The position numbers were made by a program, and so were the translations under genes. The notes under the pieces are model-generated. The model did not search any database. It was not told the DNA's origin and saw nothing but the letters and a program-made list of their open reading frames with translations. 20,000 nucleotides of DNA from Glandiceps talaboti (lineage: Eukaryota; Hemichordata; Enteropneusta; Spengelidae), in the NCBI RefSeq assembly GCF_964340395.1, contig NC_135559.1:1135001-1155000 (forward strand), read 5' to 3'. Each line of letters begins with the position of its first letter. Within the stretch, counting starts at the first letter, position 1. Positions 10,158 through 18,903 of the stretch are shown in pieces.

Positions 10158-10258
10158 AATTTTTGCTCCGTTCTCGTGAAAATTCAAAAATTCAAAACGT
10201 CAGTTAGGAAAGCGACATAGTGTAGTGGTAGTCGTTGTCAAGTCTACAGGTAGGCTAG
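10158..10258. mobile_element. Right half of a second fold-back element copy
   Basis: AATTTTTGC at 10158 matches the core at 9273. It is followed by a TCCGT..CTCG stretch, GTTAGGA, TAGTGTAGTGG and CAAGTCTACAGGTAGGCTAG, in the same order and orientation as the right half of the 9213-9365 element. The left arm is missing. Flanking A/T-rich inverted sequence (10150-10164 with 10179-10193) adds a local hairpin. Confidence 0.7.
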
Positions 10259-10863
10259 TAATTCACCTGTTGAGGAGAATACTTGTATGTGATCTGATTG
10301 AGAAACAGGATTAACGTAACCGTAACACGTGTGTTTACATGCACACAATAAGACTGTTGTTTTAAACCATAGCATTAACATACACCAAGGGTATTGTTGC
10401 CAAACCGAATGAACTGTTGTTTTTATCATGTCCAAATTCCGAATTGTCCTTGGCAAGTGTTTTGATGTGTGTTAACTTGATTTGATCTTAGTCAGAACCA
10501 GATGTAATATTTAGTTGTCATGGAAATTGCTTATCTTACTATTTCATGTTTGACAATAATATAACACAAAAACTTAAAATTTGGAATGAAAATTATAGTA
10601 ATGAAAACGAAAGAAGGGTTTTGATACGAATTTGTTGAAGTGGCTGCCTAACTAAGCCTTTGACCAGGTATGTATGTCTTTTACCTGTATGTGAGTAATG
10701 TATGTTGTCTATCGCTGTGACAGTTAACGTGTTCTACATCGCGTAATGTATGTTATACGTTGCTGAGTGGAAATAATCCTCGTTGATTGATAATCTCTTA
10801 ATCAAATACCACGACTTGCCAGTAAAAGTGTAATGCATGTGATCAATGCTGTCAATCTTAATT

Positions 10864-10900
10864 GGTGTGATGACGTCATAGATAAATAGGTCATTACACC
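10864..10900. promoter_or_regulatory. CRE (TGACGTCA) inside a hairpin
   Basis: The perfect CREB/ATF palindrome TGACGTCA is at 10871-10878. Its left half lies in an inverted repeat: GGTGTGATGAC (10864-10874) pairs with GTCATTACACC (10890-10900) with one G-T pair and a 15-nt loop. No neighbouring TATA box or exon supports a promoter. Confidence 0.4.
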
Positions 10901-11183
10901 TTATTTTAATAAAGAACGCTAAGTTGGGTAAACGACAAATTAGAACTAATTGTCAAAAGTATTTGGGACTGCGTCACACGTGAAATTATTCTATTCTAAT
11001 CATGGATATATTAGGGAGATATACATCCATATTCTAATGGTGCTATGACGTACATAACCCCTGTTAATTTGAAATACCTTCAATGTGTAAATTGCTTAAA
11101 GTGAAATCCTAATATCACAAGTAGGGTTTGGACACTGAGCTACAAAATTACTTGTAAATGTCAAACATAAAAGTGATACTAAC

Positions 11184-11245
11184 CAATCAACATGATCGAG
11201 AATAGTTGGGTCCAGTTGTGCTTCTGACTCTGTATCTGAATCCAT
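11184..11245 (-). CDS. Candidate first coding exon, unknown protein (low confidence)
   Basis: On the minus strand an ATG at 11245-11243 opens an acidic peptide, MDSDTESEAQLDPTILDHVD, followed by Trp and a possible splice donor G|GTTAGT (intron from 11183). The donor has T at +3, weaker than consensus. A TTTATATG stretch lies shortly upstream. The amino-acid make-up (Asp/Glu/Ser start, then Leu/Ile/Val) is unlike AT-rich noise, but no protein family is recognised and no second exon was found. Chance remains likely. Confidence 0.18.
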
Positions 11246-11490
11246 CGTACGTCTGGCATATAAAAACCCAGAGTTATTCCAATATCTTGTCATTTAGCGT
11301 GACCAAAATATGTTTTCCTTACACAGTCACAAATCATGGAGTCCCAGGCGGTACGGCGTCTGTGTTAACAAGTTGTCAAGACTGCTAAATATACCCTAAA
11401 GATCACTCTAGGAGGGACCAATGCATAATTAGTTTTCTTTTGGTCTCCTTCCCGCATAAATCAGTACAAACAAGGCGCTTTGTCAACTAG

Positions 11491-11508
11491 CCAACACTTT
11501 TGTGTTGG
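11491..11508. repeat. Short perfect hairpin, 7-bp stem
   Basis: CCAACAC-TTTT-GTGTTGG. It lacks the features of a known RNA. Confidence 0.7.
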
Positions 11509-11643
11509 TGTAGATTCATTCAACGAGCTACAATGACTCAATCGAGACGTTACTCAATGGAATTCAATGACTACCATACAACTTACGACTCGCTTCTCAT
11601 TCCGACTACTTTACATTTTTTGTTTACTTTAGACTTTTCTGAA

Positions 11644-11680
11644 GGTGATTGCCATGTTTCTTTTCGTGGCAATTATCACC
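11644..11680. repeat. Imperfect hairpin, 11-bp stem
   Basis: GGTGA at 11644-11648 pairs with TCACC at 11676-11680, and TTGCCA at 11649-11654 with TGGCAA at 11667-11672. TTA at 11673-11675 is bulged and the loop is 12 nt. Confidence 0.6.
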
Positions 11681-12187
11681 TGTTCTGCCAGGACTAATTA
11701 TCAAACAATAACAATGATAATCACAATGACATTTTTTACAGCTCGTGTTTCTCATATTGATACAACAAGGGAATTTATTGATGATTATTTTCAGATTAGG
11801 TGAATACAAACGAGTAAGTATAGTATTTGATTATTTACCAACGTCATGTATTTCTACTTGACCAATATCAAACGTAATATGAGATTGCAATGTATGTTTT
11901 TCTCAATGAAAAAAACGCTGACACATTTAGGAAGGATTATTTGAACAAGTGTTATATTGATTCGTTTATTGTTGATAAGAATTCTTTTCCAGCTTTGTGG
12001 AGTTGCTGTGTGACTGTATTTTGAGTTGTACTGATGGTATAGCCCGTCAACCACTTGTAGTCTAAATGCTAACCTTCATCGAATCTTAAAAATCTCTCGT
12101 TGATTCGATAGCACGTTGACATCCAGACTAAATCACTTGAGACTGTCTGACAATGAATAATTGGAAATAATTGTAATGTGCTCACAA

Positions 12188-12192
<5 letters not shown>

Positions 12193-12270
<78 letters not shown>

Positions 12271-12391
12271 GTGTATTTGTGTCTGTGTCTGTGTGTATAT
12301 GTGTGTATGTGTGTCTGCGTGTCTGTGTCTGTCTATGTGTGTATGTTTGTGTGTCTGTGTCTGTCTGTCTGTCTCTCTGTCTGTCTGTCTC

Positions 12392-12432
<41 letters not shown>

Positions 12433-12585
12433 GTGTCTGTGTGTCTGTGTGTCCGTGTCTGTGTGTCTATCTGTGTCTGTGTCTGTCTGTATGTATGTAT
12501 GTATGTCTGTATGTATGTATGTATGTATGTATGTATGTATGTATGTATGTATGTATGTATGTATGTATGTATGTATGTATATGTG

Positions 12586-12628
<43 letters not shown>

Positions 12629-12667
12629 GTGTCTGTTTGTCTGTCTGTCTGTGTGTGTGTGTGTGTG
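12193..12667. repeat. Long compound microsatellite (TA)n/(TCTG)n/(TATG)n/(TG)n
   Basis: Blocks: (TA)n 12193-12268; mixed TGTC/TG to about 12357; (CTGT)-rich 12358-12430; mixed; (ATGT)n 12491-12580 with one CTGT unit; (CTGT)n 12589-12655; ending in TG repeats. At about 475 bp it is the largest simple repeat in the window. The 110-170-codon open frames across it on both strands are repeat translations. Confidence 0.97.
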
Positions 12668-13009
12668 AATATGATAGTTTAATGTGATACAAGCTGAGTT
12701 TATAAAAGAAATTACTTTAATAAAAATAATTATATGAAACCTCAATAAAACTAATCTAGTATATTGTTTACTAAAGTCGATGGATGACATCAAAGACATT
12801 CTAAAAATTATCTTCTTGTATTTTAGAATATTTTATTACATATTACGGATTTCCTCAGCATTTACAATATGTTTTATTAACTATGTCATCGGATCATTTA
12901 TGAGTTATATCTCAATACCAGGTTTGAGTTCAGTCAATTACAATTCATGGTCAAGTATGCTTCAGTAATTAGAATACTTTGAATACCTTTTGAACACACA
13001 CAGCTAAAA
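12668..13009. other. AT-rich unique DNA, no gene seen
   Basis: A 62-codon ATG frame at 12780-12968 encodes a Phe/Ile/Tyr-rich hydrophobic peptide, as expected of AT-rich noise. Confidence 0.6.
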
Positions 13010-13060
13010 TGACGTCACATGACGTCACATGACGTTCTCTGATGACGTTCATGTATAAAA
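13010..13060 (+). promoter_or_regulatory. Four CRE-type sites followed by a TATA box
   Basis: Perfect TGACGTCA sites lie at 13010-13017 and 13020-13027, with TGACGTTC variants at 13030-13037 and 13043-13050. Spacings are 10, 10 and 13 bp, close to one helical turn. TATAAAA follows at 13054-13060, which would place a start near 13085. Tandem CREs upstream of TATA are a known design of cAMP-responsive genes such as vertebrate hormone and neuropeptide genes. Downstream, the first ATGs (13095, 13101) give only about a dozen codons. The repeat could instead be a 10-bp tandem duplication with no function. Confidence 0.45.
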
Positions 13061-14245
13061 TCAGGTTGTATCCTTTTAATATAAGACAATTTTCATGACA
13101 ATGGTAGAAATTAATGATGTAATTGTGTTCTAGAGATTGTAGTTAGGCAGAAATACAGTTTTAAAATGAAAGGAGAGTAAACCAACTAGGCCAAAGACAT
13201 TAGTTGCACTTTGATTCCTTTTTTCACCTTATCTCTCAACACCTTACTAAGTGATTGGTAGGTTTCTTTGTGATTGGAGAACTACCTGATGACGTGCGAC
13301 CATGGAGGAAAAGGTGGACATTTTTTAAATACATATTATATTGCAACTATTTGTGGTAATTGTTTTGTTACTTCAAGTTGTATACATTATACAATTAGTA
13401 CATTCAGTTTCACCAGCAGAGGATTTGCCCTCTGACATACGTGTACATTTATATTCCGAATTTGAGAGTTTTGCTTCAGATATTACATTTTTTGGACTAT
13501 GTTCACTCAGTTTGGACACCCGTCGTACAAATCCAGTCAAATCAACTCTTGAATCAGTACAATGGCGTGTATAAATTTACAAACTTGATTACGGAATAGG
13601 TCAGCATTAGGTGTATGGGGGGGGGGGGTGTCAGCTTGGATTCAACACATGCGAACTAGAAGGATAGTCGACAGTTTCCCCTAGTCGAATGTTGGTTTGT
13701 GTTTGAATACTATGGTGGGGTCACGTGATTTCATGTTTAGATTTCACAGCGTCACATGCTAAGTGGATTCCTACGTTAACATTAAAGTTTAAAACCAAGT
13801 GTTCGATTGCAACCATGATCAGTCAAACTCACTGCAAAGTTACACAAATATTTTGGTGTTGTTAGAAACCTATTATAGATCGACTTAATCTCTTAACCCG
13901 CATTAGTTTCATATTGAAGACATCTCCACTGACCTGGTAAGTATGGTGATGTAGACGCCCGTGGCAGTTGCTTTCATTGTCTATGTACTCGACGTGGAAT
14001 AAATGGTTGCATTGTACTCGGAAATACTTCTACACACTTTTGACACTGTAGTCACGACCCCGGCAGAGAGTAAGTGGACGGAAAACTTAAAGGGTGGCAT
14101 GATGAATGATAGTGACTCTTCACTGCTAACAGTCGCCATAAATCACCACAAGACTCGTTTGCAGGACAGTAATTGTTACATATCGGAAAAATAACCAGAG
14201 GCGTTCATAAATCATCAAGTCAAGGGTGTCGACGGCAACTCTTGA
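13061..14245. other. Unique DNA downstream of the CRE/TATA cluster, no firm gene
   Basis: A frame at 13329-13574 starts with a very hydrophobic stretch resembling a signal peptide, but it contains no ATG and has a stop just upstream at 13326-13328. It could only be an internal exon and is not called. A G12 tract lies at 13617-13628, and an E-box GTCACGTGAT is near 13720. An ATG frame at 14003-14194 has no recognised features. Confidence 0.6.
13617..13628. repeat. Poly-G tract (G12)
   Basis: Twelve consecutive G. Confidence 0.96.
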
Positions 14246-14532
14246 CAGTTGGGGGTAGTAAAGTTGAAGTTTGTATCAGATCTGAAGCAGCCTTTTTCCT
14301 GTCTAAGTTGGTGTGTAAGAGGACATTGGAATCCACGTGTAATATACAGCGACTTGCAGAAAATGTGGCTTTTGCCAAAATCCACAGAGGATGAAGTACA
14401 CTTTTTGTTCTATTGTAATCTTTACACGGAAGCATTACTAGATAAAATAATAACTTTAATGCCAAACTTTAGTCATATGAACATATACAATAAACTATAA
14501 CATTTAATGATTTAATTTAATTAATTTAATTT
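14246..14532 (+). mobile_element. Decayed non-LTR retrotransposon (LINE) 3' end
   Basis: The relic covers the C-terminal end of a reverse-transcriptase ORF2-type protein. The main frame reads RGHWNPRVIYS, then after a frame change TCRKCG (14352-14369), then back to the first frame for EDEVHFLFYCNLYTE and on to a TAA at 14498-14500. Together these make the Cys-X2-Cys ... His-X4-Cys zinc-finger-like tail (Cys codons 14355 and 14364, His 14399, Cys 14414) typical of many animal LINE proteins. A TTTAA-repeat tail follows at about 14511-14532, which may be the element's own 3' end. Upstream homology becomes doubtful before about 14310, where extra sequence separates QLGVVKLKF from RGHWNP. At least two frame changes make it non-functional. 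The clade is not assigned. Confidence 0.65.
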
Positions 14533-14722
14533 CCCATTGATACTGCAAACTTTTAGTTACACGAGGCCTTTAATCGTAGGAAAAAACTTTATTACAACTG
14601 AGACATAACGTAAACCTGGACATTTTCGCTAAAACCATAGGGCTGGATGTCGATCATTTTTTGTAAGTTTTATTCAAGTATAATTTGATAAGTCCATGTA
14701 GGACACCTTTAGTTAATAACAA

Positions 14723-14848
14723 ATAACATGACATGACATAATATAACATAACATAACATAACATAACATAGCATAGCATAGCATAGCATAGCATAGCATA
14801 ACATAACATAACATAACATAACATAACATAACATAACATAACATAACA
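14723..14848. repeat. Pentanucleotide microsatellite (ACATA)n with central (GCATA)6
   Basis: ACATG units at about 14727-14736 lead into ACATA units. Six GCATA units occupy 14771-14800, and ACATA units continue to 14848. The variant block sits inside the array with clean edges, as if one G mutation was amplified by slippage. Confidence 0.97.
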
Positions 14849-15501
14849 GCAAGTTGAAGTATATCTGGCCATGTTTGATACATCCAAGGATATATGTCGT
14901 GCAGACCAAAATGTAATTATTCTGTACCTTGGGAAGCTGACGTCGTCGAAGATTTAATTGCATGATGATTGACACGTTTGTACAATTAAAACACTAATAT
15001 CTATCTGTAGACCACAAATATTATCATGTTTATAAATTTTGAAAAATGACATAGTTGAAGAAATGACTGCACCATAGACTTTTGACACAACCACACAGGA
15101 ATCAATAGGGGAACTACACTATAAGATTATGAAGAATGAATCAGAGATGGTGGAGAGGATATTTCCACCTCCACTGTCTATGATTGAATGAATACAGTTT
15201 CCATATTGCTACATTTTGTCCAAATGAAAGGAACTAACTGCCACCATGCAGACATCAAATGCAGACAGACATCAAAACATTGACGCCAGCGTGTCTGCGT
15301 CTAGTTATAGTACATATGTGTAAAATGGTTATTACATTCAGATTAAATGTAGCGAGAAATTGCAATCTTGTTATCTTAAAGTGTAGAATGTGCACTTTTT
15401 TATTGGTTTCTGTGTAGTTCTATTAAACTGAGTCAGTGAACAGTAACCTGCTAAGCGCTGTAGATGGTTTAATATGCACACAGAGGCTGGATAACCGAGA
15501 C
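14849..15501. other. Unique DNA, no gene seen
   Basis: No supported gene. A short direct duplication, ATGCAGACATCAAA then ATGCAGACAGACATCAAA, lies around 15246-15278. Confidence 0.65.
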
Positions 15502-15511
15502 GTGTGTGTGT

Positions 15512-15573
<62 letters not shown>

Positions 15574-15605
15574 TGTGTGTGTGTCTCTCTCTCTCTCTGT
15601 GTGCA

Positions 15606-15664
<59 letters not shown>

Positions 15665-15735
15665 GCCTGCCTGCCTGCCTACCTGCCTGCCTGCCTGCCT
15701 GCCCGCCTGCTGCCTGCCTGCCTGCCTGCCTGCCT
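15502..15735. repeat. Compound microsatellite (GT)n-(CT)n-(CTGT)n-(CCTG)n
   Basis: (GT)n 15502-15583, (CT)n 15584-15598, (CTGT)n 15607-15664, then CCTG-type units to about 15735 with a few interruptions. All open frames of 78-117 codons over this array are repeat translations. Confidence 0.97.
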
Positions 15736-16899
15736 CCTAAACAATTAAACACCCGGACACCAAAATGTTACAGACCCTGTCCCTTATAAAACCAAATAAA
15801 ACTCGAACACCATGCACCACCTAGTCCTAGGTTTATAGCTTGTGTTAATAGAGCAAAACTGGCGTAATCGCTTGGTCAAAGTCAATCCCTGATAGAGAGT
15901 GCGCCACCAAGCGATGAAATGACAACCACCTGTTGATGTCCAATCATAATTGAATGGAAATTGTTAGCTCGTTCTTCTCATTACGTGTGATATAATCAAT
16001 ATGTCCATTTTACAAAATTGTTCATACAAATTTCATGAACGGAATAACTACGGTCCATTTTTTTTACTCAGGTCTAACAAAAAATGTTGTAGTTCTGATT
16101 ACGCTCAATTTTAGAATAGGTGGGGTGGGTATATTTTTTATTTTATTTTTTTACATATATATTTATTTTACATGTGAGTGTCTAGTTCAGTTAGTTATGT
16201 TTTCCGTTGCTTTCCGTGTGGCCTCTGTGCTATTGGTTTCTTCTCATCAGATTACAGCCATTACAGATTGGAACAACAGTTTTATATTGTCTTTTTGAGT
16301 TGATGTCAGTTTTCGCATCCAATATTTCATTTGAGACCACAGTTTTCGCGATTTTATTTTTTTTTTCTCGAATACGTAAAAAGAAGTTTAGGGTCGGCAG
16401 TAAAAAAGAAGGTGGGGTCAGGTAACTGGAACCAAACAATTTATTTTGTTAGGCCTTAGGAGAACCAGTCATCTAGTTGTCAATTTATTTATTTATGTAA
16501 TGTCTTATTTTAATAAAGTGGGTAGCTGATAAACACTAACTTGTCTCTCTAAAAAAATTGTTGAAGTCATCGACGTTCGAGTTCTGACTCTTTTACAGAA
16601 GTGGAAAACAGATTACCGCGTGCATAACTCGACGGAGACTGAGTAAAAATCGGTCAAATAGAGAGATGTCATTGTGTGTTTGTCTGTTTATGCTAACCAG
16701 ATACATTTCAGTTTCATTTTTATGTGTTAATTCACCAAACAAAAATTGAGTCCAAATTAGGTTGTCAAAGTTGAGATGAATGTTGCCACTGAAAATGTTA
16801 CCATTTCAATTGAAATGAAGGCGTAACCAAATTTACCGTTAACACAGTTTAGAAGACTGAAACTTACAACATTACAAGTGACCACCATCGTGAATTGTA
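15736..16899. other. Unique DNA, no firm gene
   Basis: An ATG frame at 16035-16298 is Phe/Ile/Val-rich and unassigned. A G-rich motif pair at about 16391-16430 may belong to an interspersed repeat. A 16-bp palindrome lies at 16802-16817. Confidence 0.6.
16802..16817. repeat. Perfect 16-bp palindrome
   Basis: CATTTCAATTGAAATG is its own reverse complement. The role is unknown. Confidence 0.85.
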
Positions 16900-16946
16900 C
16901 TGTTCTGTTCTGTTCTGTTCTGTTCTGTTCTGTTCTGTTCTGTTCT
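16900..16946. repeat. (CTGTT)n microsatellite
   Basis: About nine uninterrupted CTGTT units. Confidence 0.97.
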
Positions 16947-17089
16947 AGTATAGGTTCTGGTCTGGTCGCCTAATTGTGTGCCAAAAGTTCTACGTACTAC
17001 TTAATTGCCATAGCTAAATATGGAGATGTACTTGTAAACGACCACTTACTACTTGTTATTTGGGAGAATGCACGCGCAGACGTCCGATT

Positions 17090-17223
17090 TGACGTCATCA
17101 TAGGGTAACACCACGTGACAGGGCAACAACAAAACATTCCGGGTAACACCAGTCGCGTGATTATCACCATATCATATCATATCACTTTTTTTTAGAATGT
17201 CACGTGTCACTGTTGTAGCCAAT
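17090..17223 (+). promoter_or_regulatory. Promoter-like cluster: CRE, E-boxes, CCAAT
   Basis: TGACGTCA at 17090-17097, CACGTGAC at 17112-17119, CACGTGTCAC at 17201-17210, and CCAAT at 17219-17223. These are the classical sites of CREB/ATF, USF/MITF-type bHLH factors and NF-Y. They lie within 175 bp upstream of an ATG frame ending in a splice donor. A small ATATC repeat (17169-17184) and a T8 run are inside the region. No TATA box is seen. Confidence 0.4.
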
Positions 17224-17262
17224 GACAACGTCTATAACATCAATGAGGTGTAATAAACGTAT

Positions 17263-17338
17263 ATGCAGTGTATAGTTGAAGAATTATATTGGTCAGTGGA
17301 ATGGAAAAATGGCAAGTTTGAAATACTGGTTATTACAG
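17263..17338 (+). CDS. Candidate first coding exon, unknown protein (low confidence)
   Basis: ATG at 17263 follows an in-frame stop (17254-17256) and opens 25 codons, starting MQCIVEELYWSVEWKNGKFE and continuing ILVIT, up to CAG|GTGAGT at 17336-17344, a perfect consensus splice donor (exon ends 17338, phase 1). Promoter-type motifs lie just upstream. A competing upstream ATG at 17243 opens an 11-codon reading frame that overlaps this start in another frame. Without splicing the frame stays open to 17448. The protein is not recognised and no acceptor or second exon was identified, so this is a candidate only. Confidence 0.28.
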
Positions 17339-17889
17339 GTGAGTGGCTAAAGGTACTCGAGAAGGGACTTTCCGGAAACTTAGTGACGAGAATGCGACAG
17401 CACTTGATAATTATTAAATTTAGACTAGTGGTATTTAATAAAAGGTAACACCCAGAGTGGTCAATTGATTTTTATGACGTTAGCTTATCTAATGGCGAAT
17501 GTAAATACCTCGCTGGAAGAGAAGATAAAACGGAATGGTGGAGAAAGGGCAGTTGGTAATATGCCAACAAGGAGAGAGGGGAGAGGGGAAAAGGGATATT
17601 GACAGGGATATTTTTGGACATGATGAGCAGTGGGTATGTGGATCCAGCAGGAAAGCATGGTTTGAAATGTTGTTCATGAACTCTGTTTTTTTGCTTTTTT
17701 TTGAATACAATTTTCAACGATTCGCACCCCCGGGCTGCACCTGATACCGCTTTGTGTATTTTTACGACGTTGTTTACTTTTACGAGCGTGAGAATGAGGG
17801 GTCTGCCTAATAAATAATAATAATATGTTGTGCTAAGCCGATATCCTAATTTACAACTTACCCTCTGGCTAGGGCCTCTTACAAAATGT
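17339..17889. other. Unique DNA, no firm gene
   Basis: Possible intron of the exon candidate above. Contains a purine-rich stretch of GGAGAGG-type units at about 17566-17594 and a short (TAA)n at 17807-17825. A 151-codon minus-strand frame (17472-17927) has no recognised domain and lies partly over these low-complexity parts. Confidence 0.5.
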
Positions 17890-18070
17890 TTATGATGTCC
17901 TCTTCCAGTCGGTTTGAACATCATCAAAATTTTGGTAAAGAATGACAGCCCTTGGGTAGGCAGTAAATAATGATATTGCCCTCTCTGGCATGTATCATGT
18001 GTATAATCCGTTTAATAGCGCACGCTGTGACGGGGCGCCCTCAAGCAGCAGCCACCCATTCACCCCTTAT
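17890..18070 (-). pseudogene. Coding-like minus-strand stretch with internal stop, unassigned
   Basis: Read on the minus strand in one frame from about 18070, the sequence gives GWLLLEGAPSQRALLNGLYT, a TGA stop (17997-17995), then Tyr, then MPERAISLFTAYPRAVILYQ followed by NFDDVQTDWKRTS up to TAA at 17892-17890. The mixed, non-low-complexity composition and GC-richer bases around 18020-18060 look more like decayed coding sequence than noise. The family is not recognised. A mobile-element relic or an old exon are both possible. Confidence 0.2.
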
Positions 18071-18305
18071 TAAGTTGGAGCAAGCCACTGAGGACTGCGT
18101 CACATGACGTATACCTTACAGTATATTCCATGTACTACACATGTGATGAAAGATCAGCTTTCTTTCACGGTGCTGTAAAAACAGGTTTCTGCTGACAAAT
18201 ACACATGGACGTGATAATTTTGATGACTTCAGATGTTTATTTTCTAACTGATAATCACCACTTGTCTACTGCTACATCCCGGCTGTACACGGCACCTATA
18301 TAGTT

Positions 18306-18322
18306 GGGGGGGGGGGGGGGGG
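18306..18322. repeat. Poly-G tract (G17)
   Basis: Seventeen consecutive G, the longest homopolymer in the window. Confidence 0.97.
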
Positions 18323-18887
18323 TTGCACGAGAAATTGTCTGAGTGTGTGTAAAAAATGTCAATAAATACAAGGCAACATCATTTTACTGTAAGTGTTGGT
18401 GTCGAACGGTTAGAAAATATAATTATTTGTGAAAGATATCATACTCCAAATTCTAACAATAAATGTAGGATTGAAACGTAAAGGAGTAAAGCTGAGTTCA
18501 TATGTTTTTGGGGGATGTAATTTTTTCTTGCATATTAAAATGTACTCACAGTAGTCTACATACTGTTGTACACTTAAGCATCACTTGCAATTGACTTAAT
18601 TAATAGACTCAAACTTGGTATTATAGGGAATAACTTTTTAAAGATCCGATGACGTAATTTTTCATACGTATCCAAAATGAACAAAAAGTCTATACTATGC
18701 AATCAACTTTTGTAAAAATGCCAAAACACAAACTGTAATGCTAAAGGAGGCAAACACCGACATTAACATTATACACGTACTAGAATAGTTGAATTGAAGA
18801 TTATTGTAAGACATATATTATTTTCACTTGAGTAAAAAGCTTATAAACCCCTTTAATTTGTACACAAACATTTTTAGTTATTACACA

Positions 18888-18903
18888 CATTACTATAGTA
18901 ATG
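18888..18903. repeat. Perfect 16-bp palindrome
   Basis: CATTACTATAGTAATG is its own reverse complement. The role is unknown. Confidence 0.85.

Larger units (their letters stand above)
10259..12192. other. Unique DNA with small hairpins, no firm gene
   Basis: Contains the CRE hairpin at 10864-10900, a minus-strand exon candidate at 11184-11245, and hairpins at 11491-11508 and 11644-11680. The remaining short open frames lack family features, and several begin without ATG. Confidence 0.6.

Noticed and set aside
12193-12692. Long open frames across the microsatellite
   Set aside because: They encode only repeats such as Cys-Val-Ser and Tyr-Ile runs, and exist in several frames on both strands at once.
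13329-13574. Open frame with a hydrophobic signal-peptide-like start downstream of the CRE/TATA cluster
   Set aside because: It has no ATG, an in-frame stop lies just before it, and the hydrophobic run comes from AT-rich codons. It could only be an internal exon, for which there is no evidence beyond a weak acceptor-like stretch.
17472-17927. 151-codon minus-strand open frame
   Set aside because: It passes through an ATT/TAA repeat, an A-rich run and a pyrimidine-rich tract, with no conserved domain visible. A different frame (17890-18070) looks more coding-like.
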